From NCBI GenBank assembly GCA_017853885.1, contig JAFMIR010000007.1:1-64000 (forward strand): a DNA stretch of 64,000 nt, in the 5' to 3' direction. Positions 25,956-36,740 of the stretch are shown here, piece after piece. The translations under genes and the position numbers were made by a program. Within the stretch, counting starts at the first letter, position 1. Every line of letters begins with the position of its first letter. This stretch comes from Prosthecobacter sp. GTDB lineage: Bacteria; Verrucomicrobiota; Verrucomicrobiia; Verrucomicrobiales; Verrucomicrobiaceae. The notes below the pieces were generated by a model. The model saw only the letters and a program-made list of their open reading frames with translations, was not told the origin of the DNA and ran no database searches.

Positions 25956-26201
25956 TCAGTGATTGGCAAGATTTTCGCGTGAGAGAGGCTTTGGGAAAGC
26001 TTGTCTTCTTTCGTAGATTGGAGCGTTTTGGATGCGTCCAGCGCGCGTTTCGATGGACTTCCCACTGGGAGCGCATTCGTTGTCGACAAGTAGATAGGGC
26101 CAGAGGCGCAAGGCGCTGTTGATGGCAGGTCCTATCAACTGGCAACTGCCCAAAGCCAGCGTGGCGGGCACAATCAGCAGGAGGCGGAAAACGGCTTTCA
26201 T
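25956..26201 (-). CDS. Small lipoprotein upstream of sufS
   Basis: 81 residues, MKAVFRLLLIVPATLALGSC giving a textbook lipoprotein signal with lipobox ALGSC and Cys at residue 20. The mature part is short (about 61 residues), begins QLIGPAINSALRLWPYLLVDN and is otherwise unremarkable. It starts 15 bases upstream of the sufS ATG on the same strand, so it is likely in the same transcript. No family recognised; small lipoproteins of this type are common in Verrucomicrobia. The call rests on the signal peptide, not on homology. Confidence 0.6.
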   Translation of the reverse strand: MKAVFRLLLIVPATLALGSCQLIGPAINSALRLWPYLLVDNECAPSGKSIETRAGRIQNAPIYERRQAFPKPLSRENLANH

Positions 26202-26678
26202 TGAGGAAGAGTGCGCTTAGCATGCGACTCTTGGATTGGCAAGATACGTCGAGGCTGCCTCGAGATGGTTTTGCAGCCGATCCCGTGATATCGAAATCCT
26301 AACCCCATGCGTTTTCACGCTCGATACGGCTGGGGAATCAAAAAACAGCATATTGCAGATTTTTTCCACGGGGGGCAGCAAGGATTCTCCATATCGCTCG
26401 CCATTGAGTAATCATAACTGGCTTCGCACTTGCTACGACATCGATTGATGGGCACTTTTGCCAACCTTGAATCACAATGCTTGTTGATTCATGAAGCGTA
26501 TTTTCTGGTGCGACAGATCCTAAATACAGATGCTAGACTTAGATTAAAAGCAGGAAAAGCCATCTAAGACTCTGTTACATTCGACTCCTGATTGCAGATG
26601 AAGTGAGAGACTGCTGAAGAGTTTTGTTTGTTCGAGTTTTCCGTAAACGGATAAAACTACCTTTGGAAACGAGTGGGA
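26202..26678. other. AT-rich intergenic region upstream of the sufS operon
   Basis: 477 bases without a credible gene, lying between the lptD stop and the lipoprotein-sufS-sufU unit; it should carry the promoter of that unit. It is visibly richer in A+T than the genes around it. It contains a perfect seven-base inverted repeat, TGAATCA (26468-26474) and TGATTCA (26485-26491), with a ten-base spacer. I see no tRNA, repeat array or terminator hairpin with a T-run. Confidence 0.55.
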
Positions 26679-29126
26679 TCAGTTGTTTCCTCCATTTCCG
26701 TTATTGCCGGAGGTGTTGGGATCGACATCGAGGTCGAAATTGAGCTGCGGGAACTCCTTGAGGGTGAAACCAAGGAGGATGCCGAAGTCATTGGCTCCGC
26801 CGCGGTTGTCACGCACGAGGGCACCGATGGAGAGGATCCAACTGCTGAGGTCGCGTGTGAGGCTGTAGCTCTGGAACTGCATCGTGCCGTCGTCCGCTTC
26901 AAAGATGTGGTTCATGGCAAAGCCCCAGTTTTCACCAAGACGAGTGTAAGTGCGTGAATAAAAGAGGTTGGAATCTTGTTGGAAATAGGGGTTGTTGCTC
27001 AGATACTGGTGGCCGAACTGCACGGACATATAGCGATTTGGCAGGAAGGTGATGCCGTGGTTCAGTTCGGTGAAGCTGCCACGTCCAGTGCTGATCGGCA
27101 GTTGCACCTGGGAGGTCAGGCTGATCCAGGGCACGGGCCGCCAGAAGAGGTCGTTGTAGAGATTCGACAGGTCGCGGCCAAACTCGGGATCACGGGCGAA
27201 CACATCAATGTAAGTATTCATGCCGGCCCAGGAGTAGCTGCGATCGGAGGACTCGCTGGTGCCATAGAAGTAGTTGTAGCTGTTGGAGGCCACTGAGTAG
27301 TCGCGGCGGGTCTGGAGCAGATTGTAGAAGCCCACGCGTGCCACATTCCATGAGCGGAGGGCATCCACGGCGGTGAAGAGGCTCACGTCCACAGATCGAG
27401 GACGGGTGGTGGGCCCCAGACGATCAATGGCAGGTAGTCCCGCATCCTGGGTCGCATCCACATACGAATAGTTGATGTAAGGCTGGAGAACGTGTCGGAG
27501 GCCATTGAGGCCCAGGGCGGGCACATTCACATCCGACCAGGTCTTTGAAACCTTGAACGTGGCCTCCATGCCGAGGCTGAGGATGCCACGGGTGAAGTTC
27601 GTCGTGCCGGACATGCTGCCGTCGATGCTGTGATAGCTTGTGAAACCCGTCCCGATGCGGGGCGTGAGGTTCAGCCAGCCGAAGAAGGTTTTCGGATAGA
27701 GAAATTCGTGGTAGGTGTGAAAGCGAGTGTAGCCAGGCTCAGTGAGGCGGGAGTTGATCACGTTGAGACCTGCATTGGTTTCGAGGGCACCGATGGCAGA
27801 TCCGAATGGCAACCCCAGCAAGTTCGCATAGGCCGGTGCAAAACCATCGAATGTTACCGAGTTATTTAATCCGCTTTGACGGAGTCGTTGCAGTTCCACC
27901 TCTTCATAAGAGCCCAAACGCTCTCGATAAACTCCGGCGGCGAAGGTGCCTTGGTGCTGGATACCGCTGCCAAAGATTGGGCGCCGCACAAAATCAAAGG
28001 AAAGCTCTGGTAAGCGTTCAGCGGAACGGTAAAACTTGTTCAGTTGTCCGCGGGCCATCAGCGAGGCCACAAACGCATCGCTGCGCTTGATGACGGAAAT
28101 TTGGTTGTCTGGCTCCGGCGTCGTGCGGAACTCATTGAAAAAGAAATCTTCGTAGAAATGGACATCGCTGATCTTGTTGATGTCAAAGTCGATGTACCAG
28201 GTGCTGACGTCCGGGCCCGGCAGATAGATGCGGTGCTGAAAATTAAAGCGGTAGCGCTGACGATCCACGATCTGGCGCACGCCCCCGGTGGTGTTGATCG
28301 CGGTGTCTCTGTCACTCAGGCCGTAAAATTTCAAGCGTCCAAAATTCTGTCGGTTCGCCTGATGCCGCATCGAGTAAAAATCAAAGCCACCCGCCAGACC
28401 GCGACGGCTGCGCAGGTCGATTTGGTAGCGTGCCTCGGTATGGTTGCCATGAAAGACAGTAAATTGGTTGAGAGCGAAGGCACCCCAACGGCTGTTGTAG
28501 CCGGGACCTACGCGAAAGCCTTGTTCTTGGTCCACAGATTGGCCGAGATGAGGGAAATAGAAAATGGGTGTGTTGCCGGCGTAATACCGAATGGTCTTTA
28601 AATCGACCCGCTGTCCTTGTTGAACGTCCATTTCACGGGCGCTAACTCGGAAGTTTGGCGTCGCGAGGTCATGCATGGTGAAGCTCACATCCTCGGCATG
28701 CAGTCGATCGAGGAGTTGGGTTTCCGCATTGAATCTCTTGGCGCTGTAGAAAAATGAACCCTGACCAGCGGGCATGCCTGAACGCACATTGTTTCCTGAA
28801 AGCTCACCTGTGATGACGTTGTAATCAATGCTATCGCCGCGGTAAATGGTGCCCGCCCGCCAAATGACCACCCCACCTGTGGCGTGGACGTTGCCCGTCA
28901 CATTGTTGTAGCTGGCGTTGGCGCAGCGAATTTGGACATCTTGATACTCAACACGCACATCACCCGAAACGGTGGCGATACCTGTTTCGGGATCCATGGT
29001 ATTGGTGAGGCCGTCAATCTTCACATCTCCTGATAGGTCGCTTAGGAGCGAAGGGCCCTGTCCCCGCGCGCTTATCGCGAGGAAGCATGCCATGGCGGCT
29101 ACGCAGAGTCTCAGAAAGGTCATCAT
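26679..29126 (-). CDS. lptD: LPS-assembly outer-membrane protein LptD
   Basis: About 814 residues from the adjacent ATGs at 29126/29123, which give a signal peptide MTFLRLCVAAMACFLAISARGQ; the longer frame adds a signal-less leader. The N-terminal periplasmic part is an OstA/LptA-like beta-jellyroll (DVRVEYQDVQIRCANASYNNVTGNVHATGGVVIWR). The remainder is a large barrel whose strands have aromatic ends (FGRLKFYGLSDRDTA, PTRPRSVDVSLFTAV, TYIDVFARDPEFG). With LptE it inserts lipopolysaccharide in the outer leaflet, implying a diderm, LPS-making cell, consistent with the LpxH-like enzyme in the window. The tail DPNTSGNNGNGGNN is low complexity and may be species-specific. Confidence 0.9.
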   Translation of the reverse strand: MMTFLRLCVAAMACFLAISARGQGPSLLSDLSGDVKIDGLTNTMDPETGIATVSGDVRVEYQDVQIRCANASYNNVTGNVHATGGVVIWRAGTIYRGDSIDYNVITGELSGNNVRSGMPAGQGSFFYSAKRFNAETQLLDRLHAEDVSFTMHDLATPNFRVSAREMDVQQGQRVDLKTIRYYAGNTPIFYFPHLGQSVDQEQGFRVGPGYNSRWGAFALNQFTVFHGNHTEARYQIDLRSRRGLAGGFDFYSMRHQANRQNFGRLKFYGLSDRDTAINTTGGVRQIVDRQRYRFNFQHRIYLPGPDVSTWYIDFDINKISDVHFYEDFFFNEFRTTPEPDNQISVIKRSDAFVASLMARGQLNKFYRSAERLPELSFDFVRRPIFGSGIQHQGTFAAGVYRERLGSYEEVELQRLRQSGLNNSVTFDGFAPAYANLLGLPFGSAIGALETNAGLNVINSRLTEPGYTRFHTYHEFLYPKTFFGWLNLTPRIGTGFTSYHSIDGSMSGTTNFTRGILSLGMEATFKVSKTWSDVNVPALGLNGLRHVLQPYINYSYVDATQDAGLPAIDRLGPTTRPRSVDVSLFTAVDALRSWNVARVGFYNLLQTRRDYSVASNSYNYFYGTSESSDRSYSWAGMNTYIDVFARDPEFGRDLSNLYNDLFWRPVPWISLTSQVQLPISTGRGSFTELNHGITFLPNRYMSVQFGHQYLSNNPYFQQDSNLFYSRTYTRLGENWGFAMNHIFEADDGTMQFQSYSLTRDLSSWILSIGALVRDNRGGANDFGILLGFTLKEFPQLNFDLDVDPNTSGNNGNGGNN

Positions 29127-29328
29127 TTGCTGTGGGAGAACGGGGCTTCCAATGGGCGGATTACAAAAGCATTTCATAGGCCACCGCCGGGAGGGTGACA
29201 ACAAAAAGGCTGCTTTTTTTGACCGCTCTTATAACTCTCAAGTAGAAGGCGTATGGGTGACCCGTAGGGCAGGGGAAGAGAGGTGATGCTGGACCAGCGG
29301 CTTTCTCCAAGCCATGGTTGTGCTCATC

Positions 29329-30300
29329 ATGCGAATCGCTCTTCTGCACTACTCGAAACCACCGGTTATTGGCGGCGTGGAGCGTGTTGTTGGCGAGCAA
29401 GCTGCCGCACTTCGTGCTTTAGGTCATGAGGTGGAAATCCTCACACGGCGTGATTGGCGGCCGGAATGCCACTGGGACGTCGTGGTAGCACATAACCTAT
29501 TTACCATGCCTTTCGACCTGAGCTGGACGAGGGAATTGCTCATTTTGTCGCAAAAACTCTCTCAAACCCGATGGATCAACTGGGTGCATGATGTTCGCTG
29601 GGCGGACAAGGTGCCGCGGGCCATGCACATTGCTGTATCGGAGCAACAGAAGCGAGAATATGCTCAATATACCCGTGAACCGATTTACGTGGTTCCGAAT
29701 GGTTGCGATGCAAAAGCGGTCCTCGGGCTCACGGAGCGTGTTTCCTCCCTCCGACTCGAAAAAGCTTCGCTGGTGCTACTGCAGCCGACGCGCTTTGTGC
29801 GGCGTAAAAATATTGAAATGGGTCTGCGTGTGCTCGCGGAACTTCCAGATGCCATCTACTTGGTCACCGCAGCTCCCGACCCTCATCAAAAAGATGGAAT
29901 TCAATATTTCCGCGAGCTCAAGCGTCTATCCAGAGAGCTAGACTTGATTAAGCGCGTGCATTTTTTGGGTGAAAAAGTCGTGCTAAGTGATGAAGATGTG
30001 CGCAGCCTCTACCAGATGAGCGACGCCTTGTTTTTTCCAAGCTTTCAGGAAGGCTACGGCCTGCCATTGATAGAAGCAGCCCTGCATCAACTACCGGTTT
30101 TTTGCTCAGATATTCCCGCGCACCGCGAGGTGGCGTCGTTGGACGCTCATTTTTTCAAACTCAATGCCTCGCCAAAAAAACTCGCCGGTAAAATCCGCGC
30201 GTATCCAGCGATTCAGGCGCGTCAGTTGCGACGCAAGATGATCTTGCGTCTCGACTGGCGTGAGCTCTTGAGCAAAAAGCTCTTTCCATGGATTTCATGA
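29329..30300 (+). CDS. Glycosyltransferase, GT4-like (GT-B)
   Basis: 323 residues from MRIALLHYSKPPVIGGVERVVGEQAAALRALGHEVEILT, the usual GT4 N-terminus; a Met five codons earlier (29314) is also possible. The C-terminal nucleotide-sugar domain has LLQPTRFVRRKNIEMGLRVL, the loop FLGEKVVLSDEDVRSLYQMSDALFFPSFQEGYGLPLIEAALHQLPVFCSDIPAHREV with the EX7E motif. The sugar and acceptor are unknown. The stop codon overlaps the glgB start (ATGA at 30297), so the pair is translationally coupled. That link to glycogen metabolism suggests a trehalose- or glycogen-related glucosyltransferase, but it could be for a surface glycan. Confidence 0.88.
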   Translation: MRIALLHYSKPPVIGGVERVVGEQAAALRALGHEVEILTRRDWRPECHWDVVVAHNLFTMPFDLSWTRELLILSQKLSQTRWINWVHDVRWADKVPRAMHIAVSEQQKREYAQYTREPIYVVPNGCDAKAVLGLTERVSSLRLEKASLVLLQPTRFVRRKNIEMGLRVLAELPDAIYLVTAAPDPHQKDGIQYFRELKRLSRELDLIKRVHFLGEKVVLSDEDVRSLYQMSDALFFPSFQEGYGLPLIEAALHQLPVFCSDIPAHREVASLDAHFFKLNASPKKLAGKIRAYPAIQARQLRRKMILRLDWRELLSKKLFPWIS

Positions 30301-32171
30301 CCTCACCCATTTCTGAACAGGACATTTATTTTTTTCGTGAAGGCACTCATCAGCGGTTATGGGAGGTTCTTGGGGCACATCTGACGCCCGAGGGATGTCA
30401 TTTTGCTGTTTGGGCACCCAACGCCCGCGATGTGAGTGTCGTGGGCGATTGGAATAACTGGGACGGACGCGTGAACCCGATGAGATCTCGTGGCGAAAGT
30501 GGTGTTTGGGAGCTTTTCGTAATGGGCGTAAAGGAGAACGCGCATTATAAATTCGAGCTGCATGATCAGCAGGGTCATTTGCTCGTGAAGAGCGATCCGG
30601 TCGCTTTTTACAGTCAGCACGGAGCTTCGACGGCGAGCCTGACTTTCGATTTGAAACGTTATCGCTGGTCGGATGGTGAGTGGATGCTGAAGCGGCTTCA
30701 AAATAACCTCTATCACTCGCCGATGAGCATTTATGAAGTGCATCCGGGTTCATGGAAACGAAATATGAATGAAGGAGGACGCTGGCTCAGCTACCGCGAG
30801 CTCGCGGATGATCTGATTCCCTATGTGAAGGGTCTAGGATTCACACACATCGAACTCATGGGTATTGCCGAGCATCCGTTTGATGGATCTTGGGGCTATC
30901 AGGTGACCGGCTACTATGCTCCGACGAGCCGCTTTGGAAATCCGGACGAGTTCCGTGAGTTTGTGGACCGTTGTCATCAAAATGGCATTGGCGTCATCCT
31001 CGATTGGGTGCCCGGCCATTTCCCAAAAGATTCACATGGTTTGGCAAAGTTCGACGGCAGTGCGCTCTATGAGCACGCTGATCCCCGCCAAGGTGAGCAC
31101 ATGGAATGGGGGACTTTGATTTTTAACTATGGCAGAACAGAGGTGAAAAACTTTCTGGTTGCGAATGCGCTCTACTGGCTAGACGAGTTCCATATTGATG
31201 GCCTGCGTGTCGATGCGGTTGCGTCGATGCTTTACCTTGATTACTCGCGCAAGGCGGGTGAGTGGATGCCAAATCATCTTGGCGGTCGTGAGAACTTGGA
31301 AGCCATCGCTTTCATGCGGGAACTCAATAGCGTTTGCTACGCGAATCATCCCGGAACCACAATCATTGCTGAGGAGAGCACAGCTTGGGGGGGCGTCTCA
31401 CGCCCAGTGAGCGCTGGTGGACTCGGTTTTGGCTTCAAATGGAACATGGGTTGGATGAATGACAGCCTGCGCTACATGCGCGAGGACCCGATTCATCGGA
31501 AATATCATCATGGTATGGCCACATTCTCAATGATCTATGCCCAAGACGAGAATTTCATCCTCGTCCTAAGCCATGATGAAGTCGTGCATGGCAAGGGATC
31601 ACTTATCAACAAGATGCCGGGAGACCGATGGCAGCAATTTGCCAACCTACGTATGTTCCTTGCTTGGATGTGGGTGCATCCTGGCAAAAAGCTTCTCTTT
31701 ATGGGGGGCGAGTTTGGTCAGTGGCAGGAGTGGAGTCACGATCGCAGCTTAGACTGGCACCTCTTTCTCGGTGAGGAACACAGCGGGTTGCAGAGGCTTG
31801 TCAAAGACCTTAACCATCTCTACATCGGCACTAAGGCGCTTCATGCATGCGATCATGAAGCTGGCGGTTTCATCTGGCTCGATGCGAACGACGCCGAAAA
31901 TAGCGTCTTTGCCTTTGTTCGATGCTCGCCTGATGGCGGTAAGGCCTATGTGCTCATAAACGCCACACCTGTCCCGCGCTACGGCTACCGCGTCGGCATC
32001 TGCGAAGCCGGTAGCTACCGCGAGCTCCTCAACACCGATGCCACTGCCTACGCCGGCAGTGGCTGTAGTGCTGTTGGGGTCTTCCAAGCCCAGGAAGTAC
32101 CTCATCAAGGTCAGCCGTGGAGCATTGTCATCGACTTGCCACCGCTCGGGACGCTGGTGATGGGACGTTGA
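30297..32171 (+). CDS. glgB: 1,4-alpha-glucan branching enzyme
   Basis: 624 residues from the ATG that overlaps the previous stop (three codons earlier is another Met). An N-terminal CBM48 carries GCHFAVWAPNARDVSVVGDWNNWDGRVNPM. The GH13 catalytic barrel shows VILDWVPGHFPKD, DGLRVDAVASMLYLDYSR (nucleophile Asp), AEEST (acid-base Glu) and LSHDEVVHGKGSL. The C-terminal beta domain includes YGYRVGICEAGSYRELLNTD. It cuts alpha-1,4 chains and re-attaches them by alpha-1,6 bonds to branch glycogen. The coupling to the upstream glycosyltransferase is unusual since glgB normally sits with glgA/glgC/glgP. It converges with a DUF1501 gene, four bases apart. Confidence 0.96.
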   Translation: MTSPISEQDIYFFREGTHQRLWEVLGAHLTPEGCHFAVWAPNARDVSVVGDWNNWDGRVNPMRSRGESGVWELFVMGVKENAHYKFELHDQQGHLLVKSDPVAFYSQHGASTASLTFDLKRYRWSDGEWMLKRLQNNLYHSPMSIYEVHPGSWKRNMNEGGRWLSYRELADDLIPYVKGLGFTHIELMGIAEHPFDGSWGYQVTGYYAPTSRFGNPDEFREFVDRCHQNGIGVILDWVPGHFPKDSHGLAKFDGSALYEHADPRQGEHMEWGTLIFNYGRTEVKNFLVANALYWLDEFHIDGLRVDAVASMLYLDYSRKAGEWMPNHLGGRENLEAIAFMRELNSVCYANHPGTTIIAEESTAWGGVSRPVSAGGLGFGFKWNMGWMNDSLRYMREDPIHRKYHHGMATFSMIYAQDENFILVLSHDEVVHGKGSLINKMPGDRWQQFANLRMFLAWMWVHPGKKLLFMGGEFGQWQEWSHDRSLDWHLFLGEEHSGLQRLVKDLNHLYIGTKALHACDHEAGGFIWLDANDAENSVFAFVRCSPDGGKAYVLINATPVPRYGYRVGICEAGSYRELLNTDATAYAGSGCSAVGVFQAQEVPHQGQPWSIVIDLPPLGTLVMGR

Positions 32172-32175
32172 AACC

Positions 32176-33594
32176 TCACGCGACAATGCCTTTAACAAGG
32201 TTCCCGGCTATGCCGGTGAGGCGCATGTCGAGGCCTTGGTATGGATAATTGAGACGTTCGTGGTTGATGCCGAGTAGGTGGAGGATGGTGGCGTTCAGGT
32301 CGTGCACGTGGATGCCGTCGCGGACGATGTTGTAGCTGTAGTCGTCGGTTTCGCCGTGGATATGGCCTTTCTTGACGCCCGCTCCTGCCAGAAAGAGGCT
32401 GTAGCAGCGCGGATGGTGGTCACGGCCGTAGTTGGTCTCGGTGAGTGTGCCCTGCGAGTAAATGGTGCGGCCGAATTCGCCGCCCCAAACGATAAGCGTG
32501 TCCTCAAGCAGGCCACGCTGCTTGAGGTCTTTGATGAGCGCGGCGGTAGCCTGATCGGTATCGCGGCACTGGCCTTTGATGGCGTTGGGAAGGCCGCCGT
32601 GATGGTCCCAGCCCATGTGAAAGAGCTGGATGCAGCGGACATCGCGCTCGGCGAGGCGACGGGCGAGCAGGCAGTTTGCGGCGTAGGTGCCGGGTTTGGT
32701 CACATCCGGGCCGTACATGTCCAAAATGTGCTGCGGTTCGTTTTTCGTATCCACGAGGTCGGGCACGCTCGTCTGCATGCGGAAAGCCATCTCGTATTGC
32801 GCGATGCGCGTAGCTGTTTCCGGATCGCCGAAGGCTTGGAAGTCTTTTTGATTCAGCGCGGCAATTTCGTCGAGCATCTGACGGCGCATCGAACGACCCA
32901 CGCCGGATGGATTCGAGAGATAAAGGACGGGATCGCCCGAATTGCGGAAGCGCACACCGGCGTGATGCGTAGGCAGGAAGCCGCTGCCCCACAATCGATC
33001 GTAAAGAGGCTGATCCTCGCGGCGACCGGTGCCAAACGAAGTCATGACGACGTAGGCTGGTAGATCGCGATTCAGGCTGCCGAGGCCGTAACTGAGCCAC
33101 GAGCCAATGCTGGGGCGTCCTGCGAGCTGGGAGCCAGTTTGGCAAAACGTGATCGCCGGATCGTGATTGATGGCCTCGGTGAACATCGAGCGAATGAGGC
33201 AAATCTCGTCAGAAACGCCGCTGATGTTCGGAATAAGTTCGCTGAGCTCCATGCCACTCTTTCCATGCTTCGTGAACTTGAACATCGACGGAGCGACGGG
33301 GAAGGATTTCTGCCCCGAGGTCATCGTGGTGAGTCGTTGGCCTTGCCGAATTGACTCCGGCAAGTCCTTCGCACGTTGTTTCTCCATCTGTGGCTTCGGA
33401 TCAAAGAGATCCATCTGTGAAGGCGCACCACTTTGGAACAAATAAATGATGCGCTTGGCCTTTGGCGCATAGTTCGGGAAGGAAATCGCTCCATTCAGCT
33501 GCGCCAGTGCGGCGGTGCCGACGGCAGCAGCGGAGTTGCGGAGGAAGATGCGGCGGTTGAGCGCATCTTGAAGCTGGAAGGGGGTGTTTTTCAT
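32176..33594 (-). CDS. DUF1501 domain protein, partner of the upstream PSD1 gene
   Basis: 472 residues. The N-terminus [21 protein letters not shown] is a twin-arginine-like signal. Landmarks are [74 protein letters not shown] and [31 protein letters not shown]. It belongs to the same DUF1501 family as the 7525-8802 protein but to a different branch, the one that carries the DHHG and GRDHHP motifs. The PSD1 gene stops only four bases upstream of this start, so they form a classic two-gene unit. The function is unknown beyond an exported pathway seen in Planctomycetes/Verrucomicrobia. Confidence 0.93.
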   Translation of the reverse strand: MKNTPFQLQDALNRRIFLRNSAAAVGTAALAQLNGAISFPNYAPKAKRIIYLFQSGAPSQMDLFDPKPQMEKQRAKDLPESIRQGQRLTTMTSGQKSFPVAPSMFKFTKHGKSGMELSELIPNISGVSDEICLIRSMFTEAINHDPAITFCQTGSQLAGRPSIGSWLSYGLGSLNRDLPAYVVMTSFGTGRREDQPLYDRLWGSGFLPTHHAGVRFRNSGDPVLYLSNPSGVGRSMRRQMLDEIAALNQKDFQAFGDPETATRIAQYEMAFRMQTSVPDLVDTKNEPQHILDMYGPDVTKPGTYAANCLLARRLAERDVRCIQLFHMGWDHHGGLPNAIKGQCRDTDQATAALIKDLKQRGLLEDTLIVWGGEFGRTIYSQGTLTETNYGRDHHPRCYSLFLAGAGVKKGHIHGETDDYSYNIVRDGIHVHDLNATILHLLGINHERLNYPYQGLDMRLTGIAGNLVKGIVA

Positions 33595-33598
33595 AAAA

Positions 33599-36500
33599 TC
33601 AGTCGCGAGTGACGACGCGGTCGAGGTTGAGCAAAACGGAGGCAGTTGTGGTGTAAGCAGCTAGCTCGACGGGATTCAGTTTTTCGTCTGCCTTCAGCAT
33701 GCCTTGAGAGAGTAGGGCTTTGGAATCATCGGGCTTCTTGCTAAAAGCGGCGAGCCGGGCTTGATAGCCATTGACGAGCGTTTTCAGCGAATCGGCGTCG
33801 ATGGCATGCGCCGTGGCGCGTTGATAGCCGTAGGCGATGCGCTGCTCCGGCGTGGTGCCGCCGCGGGTCATCATTTGCTGAGCAAGCCCACGTGCGGCTT
33901 CGACGAAGGTGACTTCGTTTAGTAAGGAGAGGGCTTGCAGCGGGGTGTTCGTGCGGCTGCGCTTCACGGTGCAGACTTCGCGCGTCGGTGCGTCGAACAT
34001 GAGCATCGTAGGCGGAGCGGCGGTGCGTTTCCAGATGGTGTAGAAGCTGCGGCGATAGAGACCTTCGCCGCTATCGGCCTTGTAGCCGCGGAGATCGCCG
34101 TATTTGCTCGTTTCGTCCCACACGCCCTCGGGCATGTAGGGTTTCACGCTGGGGCCGCCGATCTTCGGCACGAGCAGGCCAGCGATGGTAAGCGCCTGAT
34201 CGCGCACAACTTCACCGCCGAGGCGGAAGCGTGGTCCGCGGGCGAGGAGGCGGTTGTCGGGGTCTTTTTTGAGCAGCGCAGGCGTGACCTTGCTGCTTTG
34301 ACGATACGCGGCACTCATGACGATGAGTTTCTGCATGCCCTTCATGTCCCAACCGGTGCGGATGAACTCGGTGGCGAGCCAGTCGAGCAACTCGGGATGC
34401 ACGGGATACTCGGCCTGCGAGCCGAGATTCTCCGCGGTCTTGCTGATGCCATAGCCGAAGAATTTTTCCCAGGTACGATTGATCCAAACGCGGGCCGTGA
34501 GCGGGTTCGCGGGATCGACGAGCCACTTCGCGAGGCCGAGGCGGTTCACGGGCGCGTCCTTCGGCATCGGCGGGAGCACGGAGGGTGTGTTCATGCTGAC
34601 CTTGGCGTCGGGTTTGTCGTATTCGCCGCGTTTGAGCACAAAGGTGTCACGCACGGGGCCTTCCTGCATGACCATAACGTTGGGCAAAGCGCGGTCGAAG
34701 TCCTCGTAAGCACGCTGCGCCTTCGCGAGGGCCGAATCGGCTTGTTTGAGCGGATTCGGAACGTTGGCGCGGAAGAAGGCCTCAATGTCTTTTTTTTGCT
34801 GTGGCGTGCGCTTGGCCGCAGGTGTCTCGATGGCGAGTTTCAGCGCGGGAGAGAAGGGCTCGCCGCTGAGCTTTACCGCGTCCGACGGTAAACTGGAGGA
34901 GGAGAGGCGGAAGCGGCCGATGTTGTGCCCGCCGATGGCCTCCATGCGCACTCGAAGCAGCAGCATGGCGCCTTTTTCGGCGGCGATGGCCTCCTGCAGC
35001 ACAAACATGGCGCGGCGGTTTTCTTTGCGGTTCGGTCCATCGACGGCCCAGGAGCCGCGTCGGCCCTTGCGCTTGCCATCATCGATCACGTTGGCGATTT
35101 CGTAGCCTTTTTGCGAGAAGTCAGCCTCGGCTTTCTTGAGCTGCAAAAGCTCCTGCTTGCCATCGGCGTGGCGCACATAGACGTCGAAGGCGCTGAGGGC
35201 GAAATTGCTGTTGCTGTAGCGACCGGGGCCGCCGCCGGGCAACGAGGGATCGGTGAGGCATTCGAGTAGGAAGGCAGAAGCGCCTTGTTCCGGCAGTTGT
35301 GCATCGAAAACATACACATCCTTTTGCGGATTCGCACCGGTGGCGAGGTAGCTGCCATCGGGCTGCTTCACGAGCGCCGTGCCGTTTTTGGATTCGACCT
35401 TCGTCGGTGTGAGCGGTGCCCAGACGGCCTTCATCTTGCCGAGCGTCTCCTGCGCCTTCGGTTCCCAGGCGGCGATGAGTTGCGGGAGCTGCTTGGTGAG
35501 TTCGGCGACCTTCGATTGGGCTTGCTTCATCTCCGCATTGAGCTCCGCGAGCTTTTGCTCCTGATCCGGCGTGGTGACGGTGGTGATGGGAAGGCTGTTG
35601 CCGCCGCTGCGGTTCGATGCGCCTTGGATGGTGCCGCTTTCCGGCACATTGTTGAAAAAGGCGAAGAAGGAATAGAAGTCCTTCATGCTGAGCGGGTCAT
35701 ACTTGTGATCGTGGCAGCGGCAGCAGCCCATGGTGAGGCCCATCCAGGTGGCGCTGGTGGTCTCCACGCGGTCCATGATGTTCTCGATGCGCCATTCCTC
35801 GGCGATGATGCCACCCTCGCCATTGATGCGATGGTTGCGATTGAAACCGGTGGCGACGATTTGATCGCGTCTCGCATTCGGAATGAGATCGCCAGCGATC
35901 TGCTCGATGGTGAACTGGTCGAAGGACTTGTTCTCGTTGAAGGCCTTGATGACCCAATCACGCCAAGGCCACATCTGGCGGCTACTGTCGGTTTGAAAGC
36001 CATTCGAGTCGGCGTAGCGGGCGTAGTCCAGCCACTGCATCGCCATGCGCTCGCCGTAGTGCTGGCTGGCCAGCAGCTTGTCCACATAGGCTCCGTATTT
36101 CTTGTCGGACCAGTCGGACAAGTCCGCCAAATCAGAAGGAGATGGCGGCAGGCCGGTCAAATCAAGGGCCACACGCCGCATCTGCGTTGCAGCATCGGCG
36201 GGTGGAGACATCTTCAGGCCTTCCTTTTCCAAACGGGCCGTGATAAAGCGATCCACGGGATGCTCCACGCCCGCGACCTTCGGTAACTCCTGGCGCACCG
36301 GCTTGATGAAGGCCCAGTGGCCCTGATACTCGGCACCTTCCGTGACCCATTGTTTTAAAATAGCCTTCTCGGCGCGGGTGAGTGGTTTACCACTTTTCTC
36401 CGGTGGCATGACATCATCGTGGGATTGATCCAGTATCACGCGAGCGATGAGTTCACTTTTTTCCGGACTGCCCGGCACTAGCGCGATCTCTCCAGATTTC

Positions 36501-36679
36501 GCAGGCTTCATGGCCTCTTCGCGAAGATCCAGCCGCAGCTCGCCTTTGCGATGGCTGGCATCCGTTCCATGGCAGTGAAAGCACTTGTCCGAAAGAATCG
36601 GGCGCACATCGCGGTTGAACTGGATCTTCTCCGCGGCGGCGGCCGGGAGGGCGAGGAGCAAAATCAGGTGACGTAGCAT
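33599..36679 (-). CDS. PSD1/DUF1549/DUF1553 cytochrome-type protein
   Basis: 1026 residues from [18 protein letters not shown], a Sec signal; the frame opens 14 codons earlier. PSD1 carries heme motif C33-FH-C36-H37 ([27 protein letters not shown]). DUF1549 follows ([40 protein letters not shown]), with a second CxxCH in [20 protein letters not shown] helical insertion of Glu/Lys-rich sequence ([25 protein letters not shown]) and a jelly-roll-like part ([22 protein letters not shown]) precede DUF1553 ([29 protein letters not shown]). The C-terminal [33 protein letters not shown] is typical. It is upstream of, and surely cotranscribed with, the DUF1501 gene. Confidence 0.93.
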   Translation of the reverse strand: MLRHLILLLALPAAAAEKIQFNRDVRPILSDKCFHCHGTDASHRKGELRLDLREEAMKPAKSGEIALVPGSPEKSELIARVILDQSHDDVMPPEKSGKPLTRAEKAILKQWVTEGAEYQGHWAFIKPVRQELPKVAGVEHPVDRFITARLEKEGLKMSPPADAATQMRRVALDLTGLPPSPSDLADLSDWSDKKYGAYVDKLLASQHYGERMAMQWLDYARYADSNGFQTDSSRQMWPWRDWVIKAFNENKSFDQFTIEQIAGDLIPNARRDQIVATGFNRNHRINGEGGIIAEEWRIENIMDRVETTSATWMGLTMGCCRCHDHKYDPLSMKDFYSFFAFFNNVPESGTIQGASNRSGGNSLPITTVTTPDQEQKLAELNAEMKQAQSKVAELTKQLPQLIAAWEPKAQETLGKMKAVWAPLTPTKVESKNGTALVKQPDGSYLATGANPQKDVYVFDAQLPEQGASAFLLECLTDPSLPGGGPGRYSNSNFALSAFDVYVRHADGKQELLQLKKAEADFSQKGYEIANVIDDGKRKGRRGSWAVDGPNRKENRRAMFVLQEAIAAEKGAMLLLRVRMEAIGGHNIGRFRLSSSSLPSDAVKLSGEPFSPALKLAIETPAAKRTPQQKKDIEAFFRANVPNPLKQADSALAKAQRAYEDFDRALPNVMVMQEGPVRDTFVLKRGEYDKPDAKVSMNTPSVLPPMPKDAPVNRLGLAKWLVDPANPLTARVWINRTWEKFFGYGISKTAENLGSQAEYPVHPELLDWLATEFIRTGWDMKGMQKLIVMSAAYRQSSKVTPALLKKDPDNRLLARGPRFRLGGEVVRDQALTIAGLLVPKIGGPSVKPYMPEGVWDETSKYGDLRGYKADSGEGLYRRSFYTIWKRTAAPPTMLMFDAPTREVCTVKRSRTNTPLQALSLLNEVTFVEAARGLAQQMMTRGGTTPEQRIAYGYQRATAHAIDADSLKTLVNGYQARLAAFSKKPDDSKALLSQGMLKADEKLNPVELAAYTTTASVLLNLDRVVTRD

Positions 36680-36740
36680 GGTCGGAGATAGTACGGCCTT
36701 AGAGACCGGGGATTGAGTCATTTTTATGTCTTATCCTGCC

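Noticed and set aside
25942..26223. N-terminal extension of SufS
   Set aside because: SufS begins at MDWHRL by family length; the extension overlaps the small lipoprotein in another frame.
35285..36286. A 333-residue plus-strand frame
   Set aside because: Antisense shadow of the PSD1 gene.
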